Shown piece by piece: positions 8,180 through 17,300 of a stretch of DNA of 64,000 bases. Location: the NCBI RefSeq assembly GCF_000262305.1, contig NC_017910.1:2170001-2234000 (forward strand). The letters are read 5' to 3'. The notes beneath the pieces were generated by a model. That model worked only from the letters and a program-made list of their open reading frames with translations, made no database searches and was not told where the DNA came from. How positions within the stretch are numbered: the first letter of the stretch is position 1; each line of letters opens with the position of its first letter. The stretch comes from Shimwellia blattae DSM 4481 = NBRC 105725. Its GTDB lineage: Bacteria > Pseudomonadota > Gammaproteobacteria > Enterobacterales > Enterobacteriaceae. The position numbers were made by a program, and so were the translations under genes.

Positions 8180-9084
8180 TGTGGCGTATACTCCTTGTAA
8201 GTCTCCCCGTTCAGTAAATAACTGCCGGGGTTGTCTTCCATTTTATGGCCTATCCCGGCAAGAATTTGCAGGGTGTAGCGCATCTCCTGTAGTAACGGCG
8301 CGAACTCGCCAAACCCGGACAGCCCGCTGTTAATGGCGCCCTGGTTGTTTTTAATCAGCTCCCGGAATGTCAGGCTGCTCTCTTCCAGCGCCCCCAGTGC
8401 ACGGTCGGTCTTACGAAATAAGGCGTGGCTTTGCCCGTCTGCCCGGGCCAGCAGCTGGTTAAGATGCAGGCTGGCGCCCATCACATTGTTGAGGATCTCG
8501 CTCATTTTTTGATTCTGGTTTTCCAGCGCGTTCGTTGTTTTATCAACATTTTTCAGGATGCTGGCCACATTGTGCATATTCTCTTCAGACAATAGCTGAT
8601 TAAGCCGGGAGACCATGCCGTTAACATTGCTCATCAGATCGCCGCCGTCCGTCAGTAGCTGGCGCAGCGGCGAAGGGGTCGCCCGGATCACCGCCACCTG
8701 CTCCGGGCTGGTTTCCAGCGGCGGGCTGGCCGCACTGCCAAGGCTTAGCTGAATAATCGAGGTGCCGGTGATCCCGTTATAGGCCAGCATGGCCACCGTA
8801 TCCTGTTTTACCGGGGTATCTGCGGCCACTTTAATTCTGGCCCACACGGTGGCAGGGTCGTTTTTATCCAGCTTCAGGGTGGATACGGTCCCTATCTGGA
8901 TGCCGCTGTACTCCACCTTACTGCCGTAAGAGAGGCCGCTGACCGTCTCATTAAAGACAATATCGTAATAGTGGTACGCCTCGCGGTTGCTGGCGTGGCT
9001 GAGCCACAGCACCGCCAGCAAGCCGCCCGCGAATGTCAGCACCACAAACAGCCCGATAATGACGTAACTGGCGCGTGTCTCCAT
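8176..9084 (-). CDS. MlaD-family (MCE domain) substrate-binding subunit
   Basis: A 302-aa protein with one N-terminal membrane segment (YVIIGLFVVLTFAGGLLAVLWL, residues 6-27 apart from its edges) and a single MCE domain from about 38 to 120 (VSGLSYGSKVEYSGIQIGTVSTL; NGITGTSIIQLSLG). A long helical region follows (150-270), of the kind that forms the hydrophobic tunnel of MCE hexamers. The start at 9084 lies one base after the stop of the ATPase gene (TGA-G-ATG). It is the periplasmic ring component of an Mla-type lipid transporter, distinct from the housekeeping mlaD, which sits in a different gene context. Confidence 0.9.
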   Translation of the reverse strand: METRASYVIIGLFVVLTFAGGLLAVLWLSHASNREAYHYYDIVFNETVSGLSYGSKVEYSGIQIGTVSTLKLDKNDPATVWARIKVAADTPVKQDTVAMLAYNGITGTSIIQLSLGSAASPPLETSPEQVAVIRATPSPLRQLLTDGGDLMSNVNGMVSRLNQLLSEENMHNVASILKNVDKTTNALENQNQKMSEILNNVMGASLHLNQLLARADGQSHALFRKTDRALGALEESSLTFRELIKNNQGAINSGLSGFGEFAPLLQEMRYTLQILAGIGHKMEDNPGSYLLNGETYKEYTPQ

Positions 9085-9085
9085 C

Positions 9086-9859
9086 TCAGTTCTCCTTCCA
9101 TGCTGTGGCCGCCATGCGCCCACGCGGCCCGGCAAAATAGTCCTTAATCCAGGGGTTATCCTGGTGCGACACCACCTCAAGGGTATCTGCCACCAGCACT
9201 TTTTTGTCGGCCAGTACAGCCACCCTGTCACTCAGCGCATGGAGCGTATCCAGATCGTGGGTCACCAGAAATACCGTTACCCCCAGCGCATCACGCAGTA
9301 CCGCTATCATGTTGTCGAATGCTGCCGCACTCACCGGATCCAGGCCCGCGGTGGGCTCATCCAGCATCAGGATCTCCGGGCTCAGCGCCAGAGCCCGGGC
9401 CATGGCCGCCCGCTTGATCATGCCGCCGGAAAGGGCTGGCGGGTATTTATCCCCCGCATGGGACGGCAACCCGGCCAGCGCCAGATACTGCCGGGCCTGG
9501 CGCAGCGCTTCACCATGAGGAAGCCCCGCAAGCTCAGTGAGCGGAAACGCCACGTTTTCCGCCACCGTCAGGGAGCTGTACAGGGCCCCCTTCTGGAACA
9601 GCACCCCGAACCGCCTGACCAGCGCCGACCGCTGCGCGGCGGGCAGGCTCAGCATATCCTGCCCGAATACCCGGATCTCCCCGGCCGCAGGCTGAATCAG
9701 CCCGACAATGCTGCGCAACAGTACCGATTTCCCGGTGCCGGAGCCGCCGATAACCGAGAGGATCTCACCCCGGCGAACATCCAGATTAAGATCCTGGTGA
9801 ACCACCTGGGTGCCAAAAATATTCGCCAGCCCGCGAATTTCAATAATATTCTCCGCCAT
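9086..9859 (-). CDS. MlaF-type ABC ATPase
   Basis: A 257-aa ATPase with Walker A GGSGTGKS (about 38-45), Q-loop VLFQKGALYSSLTV, signature LSGGMIKRAAMARAL, Walker B ILMLDEPTAGLDP and the switch His in THDLD. The AENIIEIRGL opening and the LFQxGALFxSLTV-type segment are typical of MlaF. ATG 9859 starts two bases after the permease stop; a GTG at 9868 would overlap it and is possible. It powers the permease of the same operon. Confidence 0.92.
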   Translation of the reverse strand: MAENIIEIRGLANIFGTQVVHQDLNLDVRRGEILSVIGGSGTGKSVLLRSIVGLIQPAAGEIRVFGQDMLSLPAAQRSALVRRFGVLFQKGALYSSLTVAENVAFPLTELAGLPHGEALRQARQYLALAGLPSHAGDKYPPALSGGMIKRAAMARALALSPEILMLDEPTAGLDPVSAAAFDNMIAVLRDALGVTVFLVTHDLDTLHALSDRVAVLADKKVLVADTLEVVSHQDNPWIKDYFAGPRGRMAATAWKEN

Positions 9860-9861
9860 GG

Positions 9862-10989
9862 CTACCACCCCGCTTCCATAAAAAAGAGGGCGAAAAACGC
9901 ATCCAGCAAAATCACCATAAAAATAGAGTGCACCACGCTGGTGGTGGTTTTCTCCCCCACCGAGGTTGCGCTCCCCCGTACATTAAACCCCTGCAGGCAG
10001 CCAATAATCGCCACGATAAACGCAAATACCGGCGCCTTGCTGATCCCCACATAAAAATGGCGTACGTCGATATTTTCCTGAATCAGTGACAGGATCAGGG
10101 CCAGCGGCATATCCAGCGATCCCAGGCAGACCACAATTCCCCCGGCGATACCGCAAATCATGGCGATAAATGTCAGCGCCGGCAGGGCCACCATCATCGC
10201 CAGTACCCGGGGCAAGACCAGGATCTCGACCGGATCCAGGCCACTGACTTTTAATGCATCAATCTCTTCACTGGCCTTCATGGCCCCTATCTGGGCCGTA
10301 TAGGCGCTGGCCGTGCGCCCCGCGACGATTATCGCCGTCAGCAGTACCGCGAACTCGCGCAGAAAGGCAAACACCACCAGGCTCACGGTATAGTGCCCGG
10401 CGCCAAAGCGGGTCAGCAAAGAGGCCCCGAGAAACGCAATCACCGCCCCGACCAGAAATGTCAGCAGGGCCACAATCGGGATGGCATTAACCCCGCCGGT
10501 TTCGATACCTGCCAGTAGTGGGGTTATCCGCCAGCGGGATGGCCGCCACAGGCTGGCAACCAGTGTTGCCAGCACCTGGCCCATAAAGCTCAGCAGCTCA
10601 GTCAGTGCCTGCCAGACACCGGAGGTGGTTTTGCCAATGCCGGACAACCAGGCCAAAAACGGGTTCACCGGTGGGGATGGGGGTAACGCAGGGCTCTCCT
10701 TGCGGGCGCGTTCCATCAGCGCCAGCAGGTTATATTGCTGTGCGGGCAGCTGCCCCTGCCAGGAGGTGATATCAGTATTGCCCGGCAGGCGGGTAATCAG
10801 GCTGGCGCCGGAGGTGTCCAGGGCGGCCAGGCCATCCGGATGCCAGTGTATACGGGGATACCGCTGCTGTAGCCGGGCTATCTCCTGCTCGATCGCGCGG
10901 AAATTTGCCAGTGTCCAGTCACCGGAAAGAGAAATATCGGGCGTGTCCTGCGCCCCGGTAATACGAAAAAACTGAAAACCCGCAGACAT
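9862..10989 (-). CDS. MlaE-type permease with N-terminal STAS domain
   Basis: A 375-aa protein in two parts. Residues 1-100 are a soluble STAS-like domain (DISLSGDWTLANF, then LDTSGASLITRLPG, as in MlaB). Residues 130-375 are the MlaE/YrbE permease (GGVNAIPIVALLTFLVGAVIAFLGA, then GRTASAYTAQIGAMKASEEIDAL and LARVLA-type PRVLAMMVALPALT). In E. coli Mla these two parts are separate proteins, MlaB and MlaE. The ATG at 10989 has GGAG eight bases upstream. It heads the four-gene operon permease, ATPase, MCE protein, lipoprotein. Confidence 0.9.
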   Translation of the reverse strand: MSAGFQFFRITGAQDTPDISLSGDWTLANFRAIEQEIARLQQRYPRIHWHPDGLAALDTSGASLITRLPGNTDITSWQGQLPAQQYNLLALMERARKESPALPPSPPVNPFLAWLSGIGKTTSGVWQALTELLSFMGQVLATLVASLWRPSRWRITPLLAGIETGGVNAIPIVALLTFLVGAVIAFLGASLLTRFGAGHYTVSLVVFAFLREFAVLLTAIIVAGRTASAYTAQIGAMKASEEIDALKVSGLDPVEILVLPRVLAMMVALPALTFIAMICGIAGGIVVCLGSLDMPLALILSLIQENIDVRHFYVGISKAPVFAFIVAIIGCLQGFNVRGSATSVGEKTTTSVVHSIFMVILLDAFFALFFMEAGW

Positions 10990-11199
10990 CCCTGGCTCCT
11001 GCTTATTCCCTGTCAGCACCGCTGTTCCGTCGCTGTCGTATATATAACGAAATGCTCTGGTGAATCTACTCTTCCGCAGGCGGAGATACTTATCAGATAA
11101 TGCGTCGCCGGATTGTACCGTCCCCCGGCGTACTGATATCTTCGTTATTCAGTGTTTTTGCTATTATCAGTAGTGCACTCGGGCAACCAGGAGAAAAAT

Positions 11200-11490
11200 A
11201 TGCAACGCATTGCGCTTATCGTGTTATCCAGTCTGGCTCTGAGCGGCCCGGCGCTGGCCAGTAGCCCCTGGGAGGGGATGAAGTTTATGCTGGATAAATC
11301 AGTATTAACCGCTGATATCCGGGCCCACTGTAAGACCCCGTCCACCATCAGCGACGAAACGCTGGTTCAGCGGGTATTAGGTAACCCGCAGAATAAAAGT
11401 CTGGTGCAGAGCGCGGCGGATTACCGGGATAAAAACGACCTCACCCGTTATAACCAGACGCTGGCGAAAATCCGCTGCCCGATTAACTAA
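11200..11490 (+). CDS. Small secreted protein of unknown function
   Basis: A 96-aa protein with a clear signal peptide (MQRIALIVLSSLALSGPALA, cleavage after the ALA). The mature part is about 75 aa with two Cys (AHCKTP and IRCPIN) that could form a disulphide in the periplasm. CAGGAGAAAAAT precedes the ATG. A TATTAT hexamer at 11162-11167 is a possible -10. I do not recognise a family. It lies alone between the divergent MCE operon and a convergent membrane-protein gene. Confidence 0.7.
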   Translation: MQRIALIVLSSLALSGPALASSPWEGMKFMLDKSVLTADIRAHCKTPSTISDETLVQRVLGNPQNKSLVQSAADYRDKNDLTRYNQTLAKIRCPIN

Positions 11491-11532
11491 CCTGCCCCGC
11501 TTCACGGCACCACACCCCGCAAGGGGTGATGG

Positions 11533-11778
11533 TCAGCTGCGCTTGCCGTTACTCATCATCAGCATAAATATGGCACCTATTGCCGGAGAGAGCAGTGAAA
11601 ATATACCGGAAACCAGCGCATTACCCTGTGTCAGCCAGAGGGTAAAATGGTTAATGCCCCCCGCCAGAATAAGCATCACCAGTAACGAAGCGATGCCCGC
11701 TTTATAGCCGGAAACCGAACCGGTGTAATAGCTGACAGACAATATCGCGATAAGCACTGCAAATAACAGATAAATCAT
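11533..11778 (-). CDS. Small inner-membrane protein of unknown function
   Basis: About 81 aa with three hydrophobic stretches (IYLLFAVLIAILSVSYY, IASLLVMLILAGGI, LVSGIFSLLSPAIGAIFML) and a basic end (NGKRS). AGGGAGGAG lies just before the tandem ATGs at 11781 and 11778, and spacing favours 11778. I do not recognise the family. It is convergent with the small secreted protein; the two are 42 bp apart. Confidence 0.6.
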   Translation of the reverse strand: MIYLLFAVLIAILSVSYYTGSVSGYKAGIASLLVMLILAGGINHFTLWLTQGNALVSGIFSLLSPAIGAIFMLMMSNGKRS

Positions 11779-12062
11779 CATCTCCTCCCTGGTTATCATT
11801 GCCGGTGAACCTGTCTGCAAATAGCGCGGCTCCATGCCGCTGCTATTTATCATATAGCGTATAACCGACCCCGCAGAGCATGATGGAGATCAAAGTTTAT
11901 CATCCGGTAAATCCGGTTAAGCACGTGATGATTAATACCGAAATTCAGGCTGTTATTTACGTATGAGAGTTTTGCAAAAGAAGGACGGAATAAAACCCGG
12001 TAAGGGGGAAACTGCGGCACTGAAGTTGAGGGAGCGGTTGGTCATCTATACTGATAATTCGC
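11779..12062. other. Gap between membrane-protein gene and ccdAB
   Basis: 284 bp with no gene. It must hold the promoter of the small membrane-protein gene and the end of ccdAB transcription. I see no clear terminator or repeat. Confidence 0.4.
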
Positions 12063-12380
12063 TCAGATACCATCCAGAATAAAATCCAGCGCCCCTTTTA
12101 CAGTCTGACGATACTCACTGCCATCGCAAAACTCAGCGCCCAGAGCCTTTAACGGGATACTCGCCAGTTCATGCGTCATTAAAGCGTACTGCTTACCATC
12201 AATCAGTTCCAGTACGGGATTTAATCGCACCGGACGTACCTCAGGATTTGGATAACGCTCTACAGGTAACAGAGGGATCACAATGCGCGTATTCAATGCG
12301 CCAATGATATCGCTCGTCACATCTATGAGTAGAGGGTACAACGAACTTCTTCCGGGATTGCGATAAATGGTAAATTGCAT
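12063..12380 (-). CDS. ccdB: CcdB-type toxin (DNA gyrase poison)
   Basis: A 105-aa protein with the CcdB opening MQFTIYRN, then LLIDVTSDIIGALNTRIVIPL and ALMTHELASIP. It ends FILDGI. The F-plasmid toxin ends WGI, where those last residues touch GyrA; this protein has DGI, as in the chromosomal O157-type CcdB as I recall it. The start lies three bases after the ccdA stop. The pair forms a type II toxin-antitoxin module in which CcdB blocks gyrase after strand cleavage. Activity here is inferred; no residue is obviously broken. Confidence 0.92.
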   Translation of the reverse strand: MQFTIYRNPGRSSLYPLLIDVTSDIIGALNTRIVIPLLPVERYPNPEVRPVRLNPVLELIDGKQYALMTHELASIPLKALGAEFCDGSEYRQTVKGALDFILDGI

Positions 12381-12383
12381 GAT

Positions 12384-12614
12384 TCAGAACGCTCTGTAGT
12401 CATCACTGAAGTGCCCATGCTCATCATGGAAGCGGTTAAGCGCTTCCAGCCCTTCCCGATTCTCTTCTTTCCAGCGAGTGGAGGCGTGCTTTTTCAGTTC
12501 GGCATCAAGGGCTGCGGCCAGAGTCTGACTCATATTCACCCCGGCAGCACGGGCGGCAGCGATCAAATCGCGCTCCAGCGTGACAGTGACACTCTGAGTA
12601 GTACGTTGTTTCAT
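12384..12614 (-). CDS. ccdA: CcdA-type antitoxin
   Basis: A 76-aa protein: an N-terminal ribbon-helix-helix DNA-binding part (SVTVTLERDLIAAARAAGVNMSQ is its core, residues 8-30) and a C-terminal toxin-binding tail (RWKEENREGLEALNRFHDEH, ending in FSDDYRAF). It binds and neutralises CcdB and represses its own operon. AGAGAGGTCCTGAC precedes the ATG. The upstream region at about 12645-12670 has the AT-rich segment ACTTACACGTATTTTTACAC, a candidate operator with repeated TACAC-like boxes. Confidence 0.92.
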   Translation of the reverse strand: MKQRTTQSVTVTLERDLIAAARAAGVNMSQTLAAALDAELKKHASTRWKEENREGLEALNRFHDEHGHFSDDYRAF

Positions 12615-12744
12615 GTCAGGACCTCTCTCTGCTTTCCTGTACGTTCAACTTACACGTATTTTTACACATGGTCTATTCTGGTCGCCTGTATGGACAGGCT
12701 GACAGAGTGCCCTGATGCGATCAAAATGACCAATACCAACACAG

Positions 12745-12792
12745 CTGGCGGTCCCGTTTCTGAAGATAGCTTCAGTATGATGAGACCGCCAG
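12745..12792. repeat. Nested palindrome downstream of leuE
   Basis: Outer arms CTGGCGGTC (12745-12753) and GACCGCCAG (12784-12792) enclose inner arms CTGAAG (12760-12765) and CTTCAG (12770-12775). It starts five bases past the leuE stop and could fold as a 3-prime-end structure. It lacks a T-run, so it is not a standard terminator. Confidence 0.6.
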
Positions 12793-12797
12793 ACCAC

Positions 12798-13436
12798 TCA
12801 GGACTGCAGGGTTGCCAGGCGGGCCGCAAAACCGACAAATAACATGCCAATCAGGCTGTTGCCCAGTTTTGCCAGTTTTTTACGGGTTTTCACATAGCGG
12901 GTCACAAAAGCCCCGGTGAAAATCAGGAAGCTCAGATAGGTAAAGCTCACCATCTCCAGCACCCCGGCGAGGATCATAAATGCCACCCCGGTATGCGGCG
13001 CGTGCACATCAATAAACTGCACAAAGAAAGAGACATAAAACAGAATCGCTTTGGGGTTGGTCATGCTCAGGATCAGCGCCCTTTTCAGGGTGGCGCTACG
13101 CGGCTCCTGGGCGACATCATGGCCGGCCCCTTTTTTCAGTAAAGTGGCATAGAGGATCTTCGCCCCCAGATAGAGCAGATAAAACGCCCCCAGATAGCGG
13201 ACGATATTAAACAGCACCGGCGTGGTTTTTATCAGCGTGGCCACCCCGGCCCAGGCGAGAAACATTAACACCGCATCGCCAATAAATACCCCCAGCGCTG
13301 CAAGATACCCCTGGCGCACGCCGTGCGTTACGCTGGTTTTCAGCACAAAAAGCGTATTGGGCCCCGGAACCAGGACAATAAAAATTGCGCCTATTACATA
13401 GGTCCAGAAATTCAGTACCCCTAAGTCAGAAAACAC
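12798..13436 (-). CDS. leuE: LeuE amino-acid exporter
   Basis: A 212-aa LysE/RhtB-family exporter with about six membrane segments, the same length as E. coli LeuE and near-identical stretches (GAIFIVLVPGPNTLFVLK, ATLIKTTP, FNIVRYLGAFYLLYLGAKI, LTNPKAI-type MTNPKAILFYVSFFVQF). LeuE exports leucine and related amino acids. The start is the GTG at 13436: it gives the family N-terminus FSDLGVLNFWTY, has GTGGGGGAAAT upstream, and the longer ATG frame adds unrelated residues. Confidence 0.9.
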   Translation of the reverse strand: MFSDLGVLNFWTYVIGAIFIVLVPGPNTLFVLKTSVTHGVRQGYLAALGVFIGDAVLMFLAWAGVATLIKTTPVLFNIVRYLGAFYLLYLGAKILYATLLKKGAGHDVAQEPRSATLKRALILSMTNPKAILFYVSFFVQFIDVHAPHTGVAFMILAGVLEMVSFTYLSFLIFTGAFVTRYVKTRKKLAKLGNSLIGMLFVGFAARLATLQS

Positions 13437-13607
13437 ATTTCCCCCACGTTTATTAACAGTGAACCACCACTCAACCAGAACGGACCATATTACCGCAGTA
13501 AACATACGGGTAACAGGCGGTTATCCCCCACGGCCGCCGCCGGGCTGTATCGTACGCGTTACATGGCACTGTACGCCCCCGGCGTTAAAACCACCTGCAC
13601 ATACGCG

Positions 13608-14138
13608 TTAAGGGCGCTTTTTCGGCATCATGCGCAGCAGCGTATTATCACGCCAGAAATAGTGGTGCGCCAGCGCCGCCGCCGCGTGCAGGCCAATCAG
13701 CCAGTAGCCGAGGTTAGCCAGCAACTCATGGTAGCCCTTAAGGGTATCGACCAGGTCAAAATCCGCCTCTGGCGCGTAGGGCATGGCAATACCGAACGGG
13801 AACCAGGGCCGGGCGCGGTAATACATCATCACCAGGCCGATAACCGGCAGCGCGATAAACAGCAGGTAGATAGCCAGATGCCCGAGGTGGGCAAAACCGG
13901 TCATCATCGCGGAGGGTTTAGGGGTAATCGGCGGCGCCGGTCGTTTCAGGCGCACCAGAAGCCGGGCGACCATCAGAATAAGAATGGCCGATCCGCAGGA
14001 AATATGCACCATATTAAACACGGGGCGGTAGCTTCTGGGGAAAAAGCCTCGCAGCTCCATGGCGCAATAGGTCAGAATAACCAGTAAAAATACCAGCCAG
14101 TGAATGCCAATTTGTAGTCCCGAATACTTATCCCGCAT
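13608..14138 (-). CDS. cybB: Cytochrome b561
   Basis: A 176-aa four-helix membrane cytochrome, very close to E. coli CybB throughout (KYSGLQIGIHWLVFLLVI, RGFFPRSYRPVFNMVH, GLVMMYYRARPWFPFG, GLHAAAALAHHYFWRDNTLL). The His residues in IHW, NMVH, KGYHELL and LAHHY are the haem-b ligand candidates. It transfers electrons in the inner membrane; the physiological partner (superoxide or ubiquinone) is known only from E. coli work. ATG 14138 matches the E. coli start; an upstream in-frame ATG adds eleven unrelated residues. Confidence 0.93.
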   Translation of the reverse strand: MRDKYSGLQIGIHWLVFLLVILTYCAMELRGFFPRSYRPVFNMVHISCGSAILILMVARLLVRLKRPAPPITPKPSAMMTGFAHLGHLAIYLLFIALPVIGLVMMYYRARPWFPFGIAMPYAPEADFDLVDTLKGYHELLANLGYWLIGLHAAAALAHHYFWRDNTLLRMMPKKRP

Positions 14139-14300
14139 AGCCGTTTCTGCTCCAGTGTGTGAATCCAGCAAACATTAATGATATTTCATTAAAAATTCAT
14201 TAACTTTTCACCGGGCTATGCTAAATAGCGTTTCCTGAACAGAAAGTGAACACGCCTTGTCTGGCGGTAGCCTGCCCGGGTGGCAGGCTACCCCACGGCC

Positions 14301-17300
14301 TCAGGCGCTGATGCTCTCCATCGCCTGCATAATCCGCTTATCAGAGACCGGGTACGCCGTACCCAGCTGCTGGGCAAAGTAGCTGACCCGCAGCTCCTCT
14401 ATCATCCAGCGGATCGCCTGGACGTCGTCGTCATCCCGGCGGCTGGCCGGTAATTTATGCAGCCAGGGCTGCCACGCCTGCTGCACCTGCTCGATTTTCA
14501 GCATCTGGGCCCGATCCCGGTGGGGATCAATGGCCATTTTCTCCAGCCGCTTTTCAATCGCCTGCAGGTAGCGCAGCGTATCGCCAAGGCGCTGATAGCC
14601 ATTCCCGGTCACAAAACCACGATAGACCAGCCCGTTCATCTGGGCTTTCACGTCGGCCAGCCCCAGGGCCATGGTCATATCCACCCGCCCTTTCAGGCGT
14701 TTGTTAATGCTGAAGACCGCCGTCAGGATCCGCTCGACCTGTTGCGCAATATCCACCACCGTGTCGTTGAGGTTTGCGCGCACGATCTCATGCAGCCGGG
14801 TAAACCCGGCTTCATCCCAGACCGGGCCGCCTGCGTCGGCGATCAGTTTATCCACCCCGCAGGAGATGCAGTCATCAATAAGATCCAGCACTTTACCGTA
14901 AGGGTTAAAGTAGAGCCCCAGTTTGGCTTTGTTGGGCAGCTTCTCATGCAGGTACTTAATGGGCGACGGAATGTTCAGCAGTAGCAGGCGGCGCAATCCG
15001 CGCCACATGGCGTGCTGCTGCTCCTGCGGGTTGTCAAACAGGCGGATGGCAACACTCTCTTTTTCATCCACCAGCGCAGGCCAGGCTTTCACCTGGTAGC
15101 CACCGCGTTTTTGCTCGTAGTGGTCCGGCAGTGCGCCAAAACTCCAGATATGCAGGCCGCTCTGTTCGATACCGTCGTCAGCAACGGCCGAGATAGTTTG
15201 CTGAACTTTCTCTTTCAGGCTGTTTTTCAGCGCCTCCAGCGACGGGCCCTCACTGAGCTTTTTCTGGTGTTCATCCACCACCCGGAAGGTCATTTTCAGG
15301 TGTTCAGGCACCTGCTCCCAGTGCCAGTCTTCCCGATCAATAGTCACCCCGCTCATGCGCCGCAGCTCGCGCTCCAGGCTCTCCAGCAGCGGTTGTTCCA
15401 GCGGCGTTACCCGCCCGAGCACCGCATCTGCATAGTTGGGGGCCGGGACAAAGTTGCGCCGCACCGGCTTCGGCAGCGATTTAATCAGCGCTATCACCAG
15501 CTCCCGGCGCATCCCCGGCACCTGCCATTCAAACCCGGTCTCTTCCACCTGGTTGAGCAGCGGCAGCGGAATATGCACCGTAACCCCGTCGGCATCGGCC
15601 CCGGGTTCAAACTGATAGCTGAGGCGCAGCTTCAGGTTCCCCTGATGCCAGAAGTTCGGATAATCCAGCTTGCTGACCTGCTCCGCCCCTTCCCTGATAA
15701 GCATACTTTTTTCAAAGCTGAGCAGATCCGGGTTTTCCCTGCTGGCCTTCTTCCACCAGCTGTCAAAATGGCGGGAAGAGACAACATCGTGGTCAATACG
15801 CTGATCGTAAAATTCAAACAGCGCCTCGTCATCCACCAGAATATCCCGGCGCCGGGAGCGGTGCTCCAGATCTTCCACTTCCGTGCGCAGCTTCTGGTTA
15901 TCGCGGAAGAAGGCATGGCGGGTCTGCCAGTCCCCTTCGACCAGGGCGTGGCGGATAAACAGCTCCCGGCACAGGGCGGGATCAATCGTGCTGTAGTTCA
16001 CCTTGCGGGCCGCCACGATCGGTAACCCGTAGAGGGTGACTTTTTCACTGGCCATCACCGCGCCCTGGGCCCGCTCCCAGTGGGGCTCGCTCCAGCTGCG
16101 GCGCAGCAGGTGCTGGGCTACCGGCTCTATCCATTCTGGCTCTATCCGGGCGGCAATACGCCCCCACAGGCGGCTGGTTTCGACCAGCTCCGCCACCATG
16201 GTCCATTTGGGCGGCTTTTTAAATAACCCGGAGCCGGGGAAAATCGCAAAGCGCGCATTACGCGCACCGGTATATTCCTGCTTGTCGGTATCTTTCATAC
16301 CGATATGCGACAAAAGCCCGGTCAGCAGCGCCGTATGCACGGTGCGGAAATCTGCCGCTTCGCTGTTCACCGCAATGCGCAGCTCTTTCACCACCTGGCG
16401 GATCTGGGTGTAGATATCCTGCCACTCCCGCACCCGCAGGTAGTTGAGATACTCGGTGCGGCACAGGCGGCGGAACCCATTGGATGAGAGGGCTTTTTGC
16501 TGTTCGCCCAGGTAGTTCCACAGATTCACAAAGGCCAGGAAATCTGAATCTTTATCCTGGAAGCGGCGGTGCTTCTCATCGGCGGCTTGCTGCTTCTCCT
16601 GCGGGCGCTCCCGGGGATCCTGAATAGACAGGGCCGCGGTGATAATCATCACCTCGCGGACACAGCCATGTTTTTGCGCCTCCAGCACCATGCGTGCCAG
16701 GCGGGGATCCACCGGTAACCGGGCCAGCTGGCGCCCGGAGGCGGTCAGCTTATAGCTGCCCTGCTGCTCGTTACTGATAATGGCGCCCAGCTCTTCGAGC
16801 AGGCGCACCCCGTCCTGAATATTGCGCTTGTCTGGCGCCTCCACAAACGGGAACGCGGCAATATCCCCCAGCCCCAGGGCGGTCATTTGCAGAATAACCG
16901 AGGCCAGGTTAGTGCGCAGGATCTCCGGGTCGGTAAATTCCGGGCGCGATAAAAAGTCATCTTCAGAATAAAGACGGATGCAGATCCCGTCCGACACGCG
17001 CCCGCAGCGCCCTTTGCGCTGGTTGGCGGAGGCCTGGGACACGGGTTCGATCGGCAGGCGCTGGACCTTGGTCCGGTAGCTGTAGCGGCTGATACGCGCA
17101 GTACCCGGGTCAATCACATATTTAATGCCCGGCACCGTAAGCGAGGTTTCCGCCACGTTTGTGGCCAGCACAATGCGCCGCCCCGTATGGGGCTGGAACA
17201 CCCGGTTCTGCTCGCTGTTTGACAGCCTTGCATAGAGGGGCAGCACCTCGGTGTGGCGCAGATTCAGTTTGTTCAGGCCATCGGCCGTGTCGCGAATCTC

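Noticed and set aside
12375..12842. A plus-strand frame opposite ccdA and leuE
   Set aside because: Antisense to two well-supported genes and without a recognisable start or domain.
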